Source: Melieria omissa (Eukaryota; Arthropoda; Insecta; Diptera; Ulidiidae). From it: a stretch of 64,000 bases of DNA. The notes beneath the pieces were generated by a model, which did not search any database, was not told where the DNA came from, and saw only the letters and a program-made list of their open reading frames with translations. Shown piece by piece: positions 24,240-36,915 of the stretch (position 1 is its first letter; each line of letters starts with the position of its first letter). The DNA is taken from positions 51,221,993 through 51,285,992 of the forward strand of contig OZ020267.1 in the NCBI GenBank assembly GCA_963971225.1, written 5' to 3'. Position numbers and translations under genes: made by a program.

Positions 24240-25480
24240 CTGCCAGCGCAGTGGCACAACAGGCAATCTAATCAAAAACTATCGACCATTTCAACAGCAA
24301 CTTTTCGCACGCTCACTCCGCAACTACGGTTCCGCTTCCTTTTGTATTCTGCGTCTGGCATTGTTTCCTTGGCTGCTGTGCTGTGCTGCTTCTTGCTGGC
24401 ATTGTTGTTTTTGTTACACTTACAGCAAAACAGTCGAATCCTTTTGAGCTAAGTGCCTGCTCGCCAGGCTGAACGCCGCACGACTGACTGACTGACTCGA
24501 TGGCTGGCTGGCTGGCAGCACTTTTGTGCGTCTCTCATTTCGTATTCGGTGCAGGAGCGAAGCTTTTAATCAAATCAATTTTGTGCATAGTTTTATGATT
24601 ACAATTTAAGTTTTGTGTTGCATTTTCATTTTCCATTTCCACTTGCGCCATGCAGCCATTGCCAGCGTCACTTCCGCCACAATGCGCCGCACGCCGACAA
24701 CAGCAAAGCGGAAACGCCGAAGCAGAAGCGGAAGTGCTCAACGACGGCACACACACACACACGCGTCGAATGCCCTACTGCAGCTGCAAGCGACCAAAAT
24801 CGCCACCATTTCTATTTTCAGCTGCGCTGCCTTTTCCATTGCACTCGCTGGTTATGACCGATTCCGAGCTGCAGCTCGAGTTGTGCACTTTTCGCTGCCC
24901 GATTTGGTGCAGTTTTTAATTAAAACTCAAGTGCCCCGACACCTTGGCCTTTGTGTTGTGTTGATATTTTTCAATTGAATCATTTTTATTTCGTCACTCT
25001 ACTCGTATTCTGTTCTTTTGTGGCGTTCATCAGAAAGATGCAAAGCGTCTGGCACTTGGCGAACTATAAAACACTCAGACGCATTCTTCTCATTTAATTA
25101 CGTGCTTGCATACATAGCTGGGCGCCTTGCTGAAAGCATGACTTGAAATCTTAAAATAGTGCAGATTTGACGTTTGGGGAAACGGCATGAGAAACGGCAA
25201 CTGTTTTCTGTGTGGCTGGGATTAGATTCATGGACGCAAACATTGAATGCGGATTGCATTTCCGTTTCCTTTTGACTTGGATGCTGCTTACTGTAAGTGG
25301 AAGTGAGGAAAATATAAGATTTGTTAGCTAATCACCAGACAACTTCTTCAGTAAAGATAACAATGGCGTGGACAAGGTTAATATTACGAATACTGATAAG
25401 CTCTCAAATCAATATGTACAATGTCCAGTTAGTAAGTTAGGTTATATTGCGAAGGATGTGTAAAATAGGCAAAACTTGGG
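24240..25480. other. Noncoding, mixed composition
   Basis: A (CTGA)n/(GGCT)n run lies near 24482-24512 and a short (CA)n near 24749. Short overlapping frames at 24613-24978 are of repeat composition on all three frames and are not supported. Confidence 0.35.
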
Positions 25481-25929
25481 TAAATAAATAAATTAGAATG
25501 TTTCCGCCTTTTTTAGTAACTTTCGAACTAATAAAGTTAGAGTAATGAAAATTTGACACGTGATCAAGAAGATTTTAGGTTTTAATATACTTACTTTTCA
25601 AGAAAATTCCATATAAATGTTCAAGGATATAAAGGATTGAAATTTTCAAAGGACCTTTTTCATATCCTTTCTTAACAAATAGATAATAAATAAATTTTAT
25701 TTAAATTGTTATGCCTTTTCTCTTTCATTTGATATACATATCGCCATATTCTAACAAAGTTAAGTATTTTTATTTTTTTTTATTTTTGATGACCTTCAAA
25801 ATTTTGAAGTCCTTTTCAAAGGCCAAACGATATAGAAATGAAAAACTGAGTACACAGATTACTATGTTTGGTCTCTTGTCTCACGCCCATATGGATTTTT
25901 TCCAGTGTGAAAAATGCTGTCGCACGGTG
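25481..25929. mobile_element. MITE family A, copy 2 (left end missing)
   Basis: It is homologous to 32784-33377 from AAATAAATTAGAAT onward and ends CGCACGGTG, followed by TAA (25930-25932). The left inverted repeat is absent. Confidence 0.75.
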
Positions 25930-25932
25930 TAA

Positions 25933-27475
25933 TACTTCCTCCTTCCAAATACTCGATGAAGGCTTCTTCGTATAATGTTTGGGTTCAATTGGCTTAAGCA
26001 AAGCCAAAGAGCGCCATTAGTTTCTTGCCCAATTATACTTGGCCGACTTCTGATACAGCAGGATGAATGAGCTGACATCAGCAATGCCAACTAATAGGGA
26101 ATTCCCCGAGTTTAAAAAGTTCAACTGCTACGAAATTTGAAGAATAAGCTATCTTTTTGCGAGAAATATGAAACTGTAACGCAGCTTTTCTTTATTTTTG
26201 AAAGAACTACAAAAGTTGTATGAGAAAGAGAATTGCCAAAGACATTTTTTGGAAATATTTAAATATTTACATAACAGCCGGTTCGAATATCACAACAATA
26301 ACAATCGTATAGTTGAGTGCAAGAGCACTGAAAGTACAGTATCCTATAAATTTTGGGGAGGTATGCGTCATCATTCACAACAAACATTCGCTGAAGGCTG
26401 ATTAGAATTGAAATATCTGTGTGTGTGTGTGTGTAGATTTTTCGAATGAAATTTATTTAGATTGTTCATCTAGCAGAATATGATATTCCCAACATAATGT
26501 TTGGAATTTAATTTTGTTTTCAATGTTGTGCTATAAAAAAATTGAGAGAATATAAACGAAAATAAAACAAGTACAAGGAAGCTGTGTACATACAAACACA
26601 CACACACATCGAACTGCCGCATGCAAGTGTGCACGAAAATCGTAAAATTTTTAAAAGCGTTTTCTTCACGGTTTTTCATTGCGGAAATATTTTTGTTGAT
26701 TTCAATTTATGCAACTTGTACTCATCTATGCGTAGACGTACGAGCGCGGAGAGAAGCGTGGAGAGAAGCGCGCATGGGAGCAGTGGCCCGCGCCCGTACA
26801 TTCGGTCGAGTGTGCGCCAGAAGACGCTTGTAATGGGGACGTTTTATTGCCCTGAGATGACAGCATCTTGGCAGTCAGACAGACAGTCGGCCAGACAAAC
26901 AGAGAGGCCATGCACCCAGCCGCTTGCATGACGACGCAGACGCGCAACGGGATGCGGCAATGTGCAGTTAATGTGCGGTTTTTAGTTTTCGCATAAACTT
27001 TTATAAATGCAAAGGTTTCCGTATATTTGATACCTTAAGACTGGGCGATAAATACATTCAACATCTCAAGACGCCCTATTCAAACATTTTATAAACACAA
27101 TGAAAGTATTAACTGCGTATGTGTGTGCAATAATATTGAGGATTACGAGGACTAAGGATCGAAAGAGTTGTTAGTTGAAAATCCCTTGAATCTTTCTGCA
27201 TACATTCAATTACATTTATTAAAAAAAAAAGAAAAGAAAGAAAAAATTAAAAACATAATATGTAAAAAACATTATATATTATATTAAGTAAAATACAGTC
27301 CCACCTGAAAGTATGCAGAAGTTATCATGACACCACAATTTTCAATCAATAAATTACAGTGCAGTGTCACCGAATTATGAGCACCGCTATAATATTTTGA
27401 TATTTGTGTGTTTCCTCAATTGAAATCCTAACTATTTTACACAATTGCCCACTGCTAATAAAACTTGAAAAATAC
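25933..27475. other. Noncoding DNA
   Basis: A (GT)n run lies near 26419-26432. About 26720-26990 is GC-richer, with GAGAGAAGCG repeats. No gene is supported. Confidence 0.35.
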
Positions 27476-27478
27476 AGT

Positions 27479-27560
27479 TAGGTAAGGTTAGAGTGGTTGC
27501 CTCTGTATGAGGTACTCCAAGGCTTATATGGCCTGTGGTTATGCCACAAACGTCACATGT
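27479..27560 (+). repeat. Dispersed repeat: probable non-LTR 3'-end fragment (copy 1)
   Basis: It begins GGTAAGGTTAGAGTGGTTGCC and continues with GAGGYACTC...GGCC. It shares this layout with pieces at 29115-29195, 32396-32440 and 36843-36915. The last of these directly follows the end of an RNase H-type ORF, so the family is probably the 3'UTR of a non-LTR retrotransposon. Confidence 0.5.
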
Positions 27561-30080
27561 TTGAAATGTGTATGCAACACTATTTTTCAACATTCGTTAT
27601 AACACAAATTTCCAACAGATGTTAAAGAAATGGGAGTAATCCTCATTATCATTTATTTGCATTCAAATAATGCAAAAGTCGGTTGAACTGTGATATTCCA
27701 GACGCGAAAAAAGAGCTATTCCGTTCTGCTATCCTTCTTGATTGCAAAAGCAACAGCCCAGCATAGTTGCTACATTTTGAATAAAATGGCCAAAAATTAA
27801 GTGCGACGTATTACTACTGTGTCCAAAAAATACAGTCTAAATAAAAGTCGAAAAATTAACTTTTTGTGTCGTACAAAACCCAGCGTAACTCAAACACTAA
27901 TGACATTTATGACTTGAAGTTTTACATGAGGTCTAATTTGCGCGAATTTGTACAAATTTGTACAAATTTTTACTGGATCCTGTTTGTTTACGCCAAATCT
28001 CCAGGAACGAGAGAGATCATTTCGTGAGAACTTGCAAGTTTTTACTGGAGTCCAGTAACTTTTTGCCAGTAAGAAGAAGAACAAGAAAAACATGAAAGAA
28101 GAAGAAACTGGTTGCCATATGATCGACTGCAGAAAAAGAAATTTTGTAAACATATGGAGGGAAATGCATCCGGCAAAGAAATTGTGCGTTCGAGAGTCTG
28201 CTGATCAACAACCGTCTTGCTCAGCTTTACTTGCTGCAGCTGGAGGAGAAGAATCGCAGCCCAACGAACCATTTGCATTTTGCATTAAATTTCTATTTGA
28301 ACTGAATTTTCCCTACCACTTCAAACCTCAAATGAAACATTTAGATCAGCTGTTTACTCCTTTTTACTGTGTATTCTGAGTGGGCCAAGACTTAGTGGGT
28401 TAACCAAGAGTTAAAACTTGCAAATTCTTACAAATTGCTGTTTGTTTACTTTTTTGGAAAGTTTGATTTTAGGGAGCGTACGCTGGCTTACTCTCCTGAT
28501 ATTTTTTACTGGAAAATTTTTACTGGAAATCTTCCCAAACAGACCTATGGATGTCTCTGACAGTGCTGCCAACCTAAGAAAAAATATTTCGACAGATTTC
28601 GGGTAGTTTTTGTGCACAGTAGTATGTCAGCGTCACGGTATTGTTGTTGTTTTTCTACTGCATGTTGTTATACTGCACTGTAGTGGAACTGTAGTAAGTT
28701 ATCACGTGATATTTAAACAACTTAACTGAGCTGTTCTTGTAACTTATAATTTTGAGTGGTTTGTAATTAAAATGCATCATTACACCAATTGATTTTTGTT
28801 CATCTTTAGACAAGAAAATTCAAACAATGTCAGTGGCCAAACAAAAATGTACCTAATATGGTCACATTTGACTTATTGCTATTCTTCAAACGACACCGAT
28901 CACTTGGAAGGAGGAGCAGCATTTTGTTTTCACTCAATGTTGGTCGATGACTGGCTCCCGAAACGCTGTGAGTGGGGTTAGGTAAGGTACAAATTGCTGG
29001 GAAGGTCGTATCCTACACATATGTAGGTAAGCCAAGAGGCGTAAGGCGTTAATCCGCTCAAAATGTGTGCTGTATGTTGGAAAAAAAAGTTACATACACA
29101 TTTAAAAAAACCGATGAAATATCTGGTATCACAATGGGCCTCTTAGGCCTCCGAGCGTGTCTCTTACAGAGGCAGCCACTATAACCTAATCCAACCTTCT
29201 TAATCAATGTGATATTTTTCAAGTTTTCGAAATAAAGCCTTCTTCGTAAACTTTGTTTTACTTGACAGCCACAACAACCTGTCGCCGAATTTCCATCCAT
29301 CCATCTTCATTAGCACTTCTCTCCAGGCTTTTCTACACTTTTTCTCCATTTAGTTACACCAAGCCTCAACAGTTTCTTCCACTTGTCCTTGTTTCGTCCT
29401 TATAGCATAGACATGACCTTTCCCGCCTTGGTCGTCTTTTGAATTCCGTATTAAATATATTTTTCTCTGTATCCGTTCGACAATAATGGGTTAAAGCAAA
29501 ACTAATTGAAAATGTCGGTACCAATGTTCTTTAGGAGTTCGTTCGACAAGTGTGTGGTGCAGTTGAAGAATTTTTGAATGAAGTCATTCAATGAATGGAT
29601 CTCCGTATTTTACTTAAAATTTGTTCTCCGTTCATTTTCTTCTGCATTTTATATTCTAAGTATTAAGTGAACACATTCTATTGCCCTATTAATTTTATTA
29701 TTTTTACGAGTTACACATATATCTTCTAATAATACATACAGATGTACTCGCATGTATGTGAAACAGTGGCGCACATAGAATTTAATTTGGGGGGGCTTGT
29801 GCACAATTTTTGAGCCGAATACCATTCGAAGCCATATTTTATACCAGAAATGTTTGGGTTTGGGGGGGGTTGAATCCCCAAAACCCCCTGTGAACCCTCG
29901 TTAGTGGGTCTGTAGATCCGGCTATTCTTCTATTGAGTAACATTTTCCATTTCAAAACCATAAACTTTGATGCATTAGTCGGCTTACGCGAATCGCAATC
30001 AGTGCGCCACTACTCGTCCGCCATCTCGGAAGAGTTTATCGCACAAAGTCCGTGTAAGCCCCCCTCCCCCCCCCCTTAGC
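27561..30080. other. Intergenic or intronic DNA with scattered repeat pieces
   Basis: No gene is supported. A partial hAT-like end (CAGTGGCGCAC) lies at 29764 with G-rich (GGGGGGG) and C-rich runs that recur to 29890. A matching right end is uncertain (GTGCGCCACT near 30003). Apart from the repeat at 29115, only AT-rich sequence is seen. Confidence 0.35.
29115..29195 (-). repeat. Dispersed repeat: probable non-LTR 3'-end fragment (copy 2)
   Basis: On the minus strand it reads GGTTGGATTAGGTTATAGTG, then GCTGCCTCTGTAAGAG, then GGCCCATTGTGATACC. It is the clearest copy of the family described at 27479. Confidence 0.55.
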
Positions 30081-30224
30081 TTCGTTTATTGCAATTTGCA
30101 ACTAACGCATCAGCAGCAGCTGCCAGTGGGCACGCTTCACGACATTGGCAGCGAGCGGCCGTCACCATCGACTGCCCCCACACGTCTAAGCGTCCATCTG
30201 AGCCGGACTGCGCTCTGGAGTCGC

Positions 30225-30232
30225 TATAAAAG
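30225..30232 (+). promoter_or_regulatory. Candidate TATA box
   Basis: TATAAAAG sits in a GC-rich 600 bp patch (30080-30680) with CAG/GCC-rich sequence downstream that resembles a fly 5'UTR. No initiator or coding exon could be attached with confidence, so this is a composition-based candidate only. Confidence 0.3.
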
Positions 30233-30679
30233 TCGCGCTGGGAAAACAAAAGCCAAAAGAGCCAGCAGTGCCGGCGCAGTAGGCAGCGACGGCCACTGCT
30301 GCCACGATTACGTTTAGAGAGATTTTGCAATCCACTCAAACGATTCGCGAGCATTTAAGACCGTTTCCGCCAAAAATCATTCGCCTCCTTGTGTCGGGTT
30401 AAATGCGCAGCAACGCTAAGTGATGCATTGGACACCGGCAACAATTTGTCCAGCATTCAAACACTACAACAAACACACTCAACATACGTACGAGCGCCAG
30501 TGCACGCCTGCGATGCTATCTCTGCGCCAATAAAAATTATTTTTATGGTCGCCCTTGTTTGGTATCCTTCGGCGGTAGGACGAATCAAACGAAGCGCGCA
30601 GGAGAGCGTCCACCGTACCCCACACATAATCACCTGCGGATAATGGCTTTAAGTGCAGTCGCGATCATCTCGAACGTTA

Positions 30680-32395
30680 GTTTCGGCCCATTACAATGAT
30701 TTTAGTGCACCTCAATCTCAATGCCGGCTGCGTTCTCGTTTTGACAGTGGAATCTGTACATAAAACGCTGCTCTGCCACATGGTCACACTTTACGGGCCA
30801 TATGGCCATTATCGAATGTCTAAACTTTTTAATAACTTAAACGTGGCGTACTCCATTAATTAGATTACGCAGCACTGGGGGATATTAAATTTCTTACGTT
30901 GCTGCTTTCACTGCAACTTTGTTGTCGCACGGCAGCTTTCAGTGGAAAATTCAATCATAGTGCAAGAATCTTGAGTGGAGTTGAGTACTAAAGTGTTTTG
31001 TTGTGACTATTCCGTTTAAAAGAATATCTCAAGCATTGTTCTAAAGTGAGTTAAATATCCAATATCTGCGATAGCAGTTTCAGTATATTTTACAAGTAAA
31101 ATTTGGGTCCATCCGTATCGCCACAAACCACATTCCCAGATGATTTACGAGCGTCATTTCTGGTTTGTGTTGGCGTCGCTGCATTATGCAACTTCAACAC
31201 TAAAATTTTACAATTTTCTATGCAGCTTAAAGTGAAAATTAGACAATGAAGAAGAAGACGCCAAGAAGAAACGAATTTATGCTCGACCATAAATTTGTGC
31301 CCTTGCCGCGCGGTGAATTTCTGTAAAATTTATGCAAATGTTTGTTATAATTTCCAACTTATTTAATGCAAAAACATTTAAGTTTCGCATGTTTAACTGT
31401 TTGTTTATTTTTACGATCGCATAGCGCATTTTACGATTCATATTTGCTAATGTTGCAAAGTTCAAATGCTGATGGGGGGAAATCCCCATTCTAGTCAAAA
31501 AGAAAATCTCGTCGGCCATGTTGACATTATCAATTTGGCATATTTTATTGCTAATGATTTTAATAGTATTTGTCTTTTTTTTACAATGTGCCACATATTT
31601 TTTGTTAGATTTGAAAAAAAAACTTGCAATCAAAAGTTACTGTAAATTGTCAAATTTGCATTTTGATGGAATTGTGATGTGCATTGGCATGTTTCCAATT
31701 TAAGTTTGTAATTTAATGTGAAACTCAGACAGCTGCTAGTTAATGCACTAACGCAGTATTACATTTAACTATACATATATGAGCATGTGTTCATTCATGC
31801 ATACATACACGTAACTTTACACATACATATATTCAAAAAGCTTTAAATTTTACATCGGTGTGCACAGTGGCTCATACAGGATTGCAGGCTTCAATGTGTG
31901 GCAATTCATCATTTGGCTTTTCAGACTAACATCATGTCTAGATGGTTGAAATTATAAGTAATGGTTGTCCCATATTTTGCTTTGTAGTCCAAGGACCTCA
32001 CGTATGTGTGGATGTATGTTTTCTACACCCAGCCATACCATTTTTTTAAGTTTCAATTTAACTAGTCTCAAAGATTCATAACTTTGGATTAAGAGACTTT
32101 GAGAAACCTATATGTATATACATCACAACAAAATTTTTGTAGTTTGTCTTTATTTAATTTATTTATCTGAATTTTGTAGAGCCGTTATGCAACCAGAACT
32201 ACAGTACTTCTTGTCTGCATCGTAGTATTGTGAATTGACTTCTATAATATTTACTATTATTGACTTTGTGACTAAACTTTTTTGAATTAAATCAAAGACA
32301 GCGCGTCTTTCATCCCAAAAGATGCAATTATTCAATCAGTTCCTTTAACCAGGTAACGCCTAGCAGGACCATATGGTCAAACTAAACATGCACTA
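30680..32395. other. Noncoding AT-rich DNA
   Basis: No exon or repeat is recognised beyond scattered ACATACATA-type tracts near 31770-31830. Confidence 0.35.
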
Positions 32396-32440
32396 GGTTA
32401 GGTTAGGTTATAGTGGCTTCCTCTAGGAGCGCACTTGTGC
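32396..32440 (+). repeat. Dispersed repeat: non-LTR 3'-end fragment (copy 3), with GGTTA tail
   Basis: Three tandem GGTTA units precede TAGTGGCTTCC, matching the family described at 27479. On the element's own strand the tail would read (TAACC)n. Confidence 0.45.
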
Positions 32441-32503
32441 AATTTTTGTAATTCTCATCTGCTTCATGTGGATAGCGATAGAATTAGATGAGCGTTTTAC
32501 CAG

Positions 32504-32579
32504 CCTGAGCCAGGAATCGAACCTGGGGCCTCGGTATGAGAAAAAGAAGCCAGCGCGCTACCCGCTGGACTATCGAGGC
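32504..32579 (-). repeat. tRNA-like sequence: degenerate tRNA or SINE head
   Basis: On the minus strand an A-box-like TAGTCCAGCGGGTAG (32558-32572) and a perfect B box GGTTCGATTCC (32513-32523) lie at tRNA spacing. The T arm (CCAGG...CCTGG) pairs. The acceptor stem pairs only in its first four bases, and the anticodon arm carries a T-rich insertion. It is therefore not a functional tRNA gene as read, more likely a tRNA pseudogene or the head of a SINE. Confidence 0.5.
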
Positions 32580-32783
32580 CGGCAAGCATACACTGAAGAG
32601 ATGTAATTTTTGCGTTAAAATGATAATAGATTTTGGATTCAGCATTGAACAAACTTGTGGACAAAGCTTTTACAAAAAAACGGTTTTTGGAGTTGATTTT
32701 CGTGTTCAAGTTTGAGTGTAAAATTTCGAGATATTTTTTCCTACCAGATACTGGTTTTTGATTAGGACTAAATGCCTTAATAA

Positions 32784-33377
32784 CACCGTGTGACAAAAAT
32801 GAAAACATTTTTTCACACCGGGAAAAATCCATATGGGCGTGAAACTAGAGACCAAACATAGTATTACTGCATACTAAGTTTTTCATTTCTACATCCTTGA
32901 AATAAAATAAATTAGAATTTTTGTACTTCATTAGACTTGCAGCTTCCGCATTTTTTTAATAACTTAACTTTACCAATAAAGTTAGAGTAATGAAATTTTG
33001 ACACGTGATCAAGGAGATTTTGGGTTTTAACATACTTACTTTTCAAGAAAATTCTGTATAAACTTTCAAGGATATAAAGGATTAAAGTTTTCAAAGGACC
33101 TTTTTCATATTCTTTTTTTACAAATAGATTAAAAATCAATTTTATTTCAATTCTTGAGCCTTTCCTCTTTCATCTGATATACATATCGCCATATTCTAAC
33201 TAGGTTAAGTATTTTTTATATTTTTTTTATTTTTATCCCCTTCAAAATTTTGAAGTCCTTTTAAAAAGACAAAGGATGTAGAAATAAAAAAACTGAGTAC
33301 GCAGTATTACTATGTTTGGTCTTTAGTTTCACGTCCATATGAATTTTTTCCAGTGTGAAAAATGCTGTCGCACGGTG
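32784..33377. mobile_element. MITE family A, complete copy with >100 bp TIRs
   Basis: This 594 bp element begins CACCGTGTGACA and ends with the inverse CGCACGGTG. The inverted similarity extends over 110 bases through GAGACCAAACATAGTA and TTTCTACATCCTT. TAA stands outside both ends (32781-32783, 33378-33380), consistent with a PIF/Harbinger-like 3 bp duplication. The interior is AT-rich and noncoding. Truncated relatives occur at 19050-19450 and 25481-25929, so the family has at least three copies in 14 kb. Confidence 0.85.
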
Positions 33378-33380
33378 TAA

Positions 33381-35272
33381 TATCTCTTTTTCAAAGGCAG
33401 ATATCAAATTCTATCTTTTTAATTGAGAATAATTTAACAAGTATCGCTCAAATTTAAATTCGGACAATTTACAGAATTATAGAGACTTGTAGAAACCACG
33501 CATTACGCAAACCATTGACGAGCGAAACTTAAAAAACGTTTTCCTTGAAACTGTATTCTTTAAAACAGTTCGACAATTGACTTACTGACATGTCTCTAAA
33601 GCCTTTACCCGAATTAGCTCAATAAATCCACAAAATGTATAATTGTTGTGGTCATGAAAGTAAATAAAACAGATGAAAATAAGGTTTGAAAATAAGTTTT
33701 GAAATAACCCAATAGTTTTGCAAAATTCAATATCTATTCACAATTCCGCTTCAGCATAAAAAACTTTGGTTTATTTGTTACAAATAAACAAAAAAATTTT
33801 AATTATGCGAAACTGTTTTTATTGGGGTGACAAAATATTTCCAAACATGTTAGATCATTTTATTATTCCTTTAATTTTTCTTAACCTACTTCAAATATGG
33901 TTCAAACATTACAAAAACCCCTACAAAAAATTCATAAAAATAACTCAACATCTTTTCTTCTCCAAACTAGAATACCTTCGTTTAGTTTCAAATTCTTGTG
34001 CGAAAATTTTACAAATTATTTTGACCACTGTCAAACCAGCTCACCGTCGTGGTAATAAAATTTTAATGAATGGTCGAAAAGCAAAACATATATATTTTAA
34101 TATTTTGTTGACTCGTTAATTGTCTACATTCTCGCAATCAAATTACAAACTAAACATTTCAAGTTTTTGTGGCAAGTTCGGCCTCACTTTTGTCCGCAGA
34201 AACCAGTTTCATAGTTAAGTGCAATTTTTGACATTTATGCGTATTATTTCGCAAAAGTTATGTTGCCAACAGAAAAGATTCATACCTTTTACGAGCATAA
34301 CTCAAGCCCGTTCACACAGGATCGGGCGGCCAACGTTGCGGCGTCTATGCGGCGCGGTCTGGCAGCGTGAGCAATAAAACTACAACCTTTTCAACCGAAT
34401 ATGCGTTGGCAGCTCTGCTCCGCGCTGCAGCTGGGCGCGCAGACGACGATGGAGCTACTAACCACCAGGAGCAGGACGCAGTGATGACGACGTTGTCGGC
34501 GAAGGGGTGGCCGCTGGTCATGGCTTTGATTGTGCATTTGCCGAAATAGACCATTAAAAATGAAGTGGAAATAAAGTACAAATAAATACAAAAATACAAT
34601 TTTTATGGCAAATAATAAAAAAGTATTCTGCGCAATTCAAAGAAAACGAAAAAAGGAAGCTGCAAAGTACAGTGCGCATCACCTTTAAGAGCGTTAGTAA
34701 CGTGAAAAGGTAATTAAATTTCGGTTAAAGGATTTTGCTGAATTAGCGAATGCGGTCGGAGTCTGTCACATCGGCATTTTTCATGCTGCACATGCGCGTC
34801 GCCAACAAAGCACCAATGTTGCACGTAGCTCATTAAATTTTGCAGTAGATTAAAAAATCGTTATGATCTCTTGAGCTGATTGCCTGTTGCCGCGGCGAAC
34901 TGCGATGGCAGTGGCGGTTTCGTTCCTTTAATGCCGTTTTTATCGAAAATACGCAGAAATTTTAATATTTTTGATGGGTTCTTAATAGTTTGAAATTATC
35001 GGGTGGTGGCCGCCAATGAGCCTCTTGCGCCTGTGAAATGTTGTCGAATGCGTAGCTAATTTCGATTTGATTGCTCTGGGTTGCATGGTGAACGTGGGAG
35101 CGAGAGTTACCGGTGAACTTTGCCTTCGAATGTTTTGAGGCTTGTGAGCATTTAACTGACGGTTTAAATTCGCTGGGCCTAATTTATCGGTGCAGTTCAA
35201 TGGCATTTTGGGCGATGAAAGACAAATGTGAATGTAACCCGAGAAGGCGGAAGGCAGCTGACAAGTCGACTA
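33381..35272. other. Noncoding; GC-rich patch 34300-34550 unassigned
   Basis: The patch at 34300-34550 (GGCGGCCAACGTTGCGGCG and onward) keeps open frames on both strands and may be an eroded transposon or gene fragment. No motif identifies it. The rest is AT-rich. Confidence 0.3.
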
Positions 35273-35276
35273 TTAA

Positions 35277-35802
35277 CCCTTTCGACCCCGAATTTTACCC
35301 TGTGTCTGGCTTTTTGGTATTTAAATCATGAAACATTTGCCTAAGAATTGTGCACACGACATTTCAAGTCGCCACGCCTCGTTGTTAGAGTTCTAGAGCT
35401 AGTTTACTTTTATACAATTTTAGCTTAAAGAGGGTTTACTAAATTTTGTACCTATATTTCGAAATTACAGAAAAGTTATTTAGTATTTATGGAAAAATAC
35501 AAAATTATCATTTTTCATATTTTTTTATTTTATTTTACAATTATGAAAGAAACAGGGTTTTGATCAAACGCGCTCAATACGTAGACTTCAATTAGAACAC
35601 AAACTTTCCCTGATGTCGCTGCAAATGATTGGATATTATTTGGTGAATAACAGTAAAATGTTTATAATTTTCTTTGAATTCATTTCTAAATATATTAATT
35701 TGTTGGTGCCTACTTAAATTAAACCCATAAATCAATCGTAGCTTTTGCTATAAGATGACAAATAGGTGAAGTTGCTCTCAAGCAACTTTGGCGTCGAAAG
35801 GG
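35277..35802. mobile_element. piggyBac-like MITE, TTAA target duplication (1)
   Basis: A 526 bp element with ends CCCTTTCGACCCCG and GCGTCGAAAGGG is flanked by TTAA at 35273-35276 and 35803-35806. A TTAA duplication plus CCC-starting inverted termini is the piggyBac signature. No transposase is encoded. Confidence 0.8.
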
Positions 35803-36229
35803 TTAACGAGTCGACCATTAAAGTGGATCGCTTGCGCGTAAATATTTGTATTGTATTAAGCGCACATTTGCGTGAATACTCCAAATCCTTTGCGACTTTG
35901 TGGTTAGCGCATGAAATAATCTGTTGTTGCAAACCCTGACGATTGCTTTTGCTTAAATTAATTTTCATGTAGTTTGAAAGCAAAAAGTTTTCCGATTTGA
36001 AGATCAGGGAAAAAATTAAGAACATCTTAAGGAAATTTTTTTTCTATCATAATTACACAAAAGCAAGTTTTTTGATACTCTTAAAGCGATTCTCATACTC
36101 GGGATATTTTAGCTCTGTTTGCTCTGTTCCAACATAATCAACAACATGGCGGATTAATAGACTTCCGTCCAACCACAGAGTGGAAAGTTAAACTATCAAG
36201 GCACTGGAATATCACATCGGGATGTATTC

Positions 36230-36815
36230 TTAAATGCCGTCAGTTTTAAACAAACTGCAAAGACCTCGTTGGGTGCCTGGTCACTGCGCGGCATGTTGGG
36301 CAACGAGAGAGCGGATGAGCTGGTTAAGCTGGGTCGGAAAGGGTCAGTCGAAGACAGTCGTAGAACTTCAACCCGTCGCATTAGGATTTTGCGCAGATAT
36401 CGACCCTGGCAGAAAAAACCCAACCGATTAACGTAACCAATACAAGGCAATGTCCTGTGAAGGTCCTATGACCCCGAGAATAGTGAACAAAGAATGAAAT
36501 CTACACATAGGTTACAAACCATCAATGGGACGCTCGGACTGATTGCAGAATTCCAGGTGCAAAGCAGCACCAAAGAGGTCATTTTTTCTTCTGCAGTTTG
36601 TTAAGCTGCGAAACTTTGGACCTTTTCCTAGTTGCGAGCATGAGTCGAAAATTGAGTTTATGCAACATGTCCTTCTGGACCGCTATGCACTTCAAGCTAC
36701 CCGTCACCGCCATGTAGACAGCAGCACGTTTGATGATCTGGGAATATTAGGTTTTGAACCAGTGGACAACATAGTCAGATTCATACTAAGCTCCGGTTGG
36801 TTTCAGTCACTGTGA
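36230..36815 (+). pseudogene. Degenerate non-LTR retrotransposon RNase H domain and ORF2 end
   Basis: On the plus strand, with one frameshift, it reads VPGHCA then MLGNERADELVKLGRKGS. This is the VPGHxGxxGNExAD block of RNase H domains in Jockey/R1-group ORF2 proteins. The frame at 36700-36815 then gives HRHVDSSTFDDLGILGFEP and ends FILSSGWFQSL with a stop, the usual end of these proteins. Frameshifts and stops make it inactive. The 3'UTR-like repeat at 36843 follows directly. Confidence 0.65.
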
Positions 36816-36842
36816 ACGCTAGTTCAAGGCCCCCTTGCTTAT

Positions 36843-36915
36843 CACACTCTTCAGGTATCACAATGAGCCTTCATGTCAAGCAATCAGCAAGTTGCCGCTT
36901 TATCCTAACCTAACA
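36843..36915 (+). repeat. Dispersed repeat copy 4, in place as the 3'UTR of the non-LTR remnant
   Basis: It begins near GGTATCACAATGAGCC and ends GCCGCTTTATCCTAACCTAAC. It is the same family as 27479, 29115 and 32396, here about 30 bases after the ORF2 stop, which explains the identity of those solo pieces. Confidence 0.6.

Noticed and set aside
24613..24978. Three overlapping plus-strand frames at 24.6-25.0 kb
   Set aside because: Three different frames open together with a CA run in the middle. No splice or start evidence favours one.
29764..30011. A second hAT MITE (CAGTGGCGCAC ... GTGCGCCACT)
   Set aside because: The right end lacks the terminal G and the 8 bases on each side do not match, so the pairing may be chance.
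32396..32412. A telomeric TTAGG array
   Set aside because: Only about three units, adjacent to a retrotransposon 3' fragment. It reads better as that element's tail.
32504..32579. A functional tRNA gene
   Set aside because: Both promoter boxes are good, but the acceptor stem pairs for only four bases and the anticodon arm has an insertion.
34345..34599. Overlapping frames on both strands in a GC-rich patch
   Set aside because: Possibly an eroded element, but I could not find any diagnostic motif, so no gene is called.
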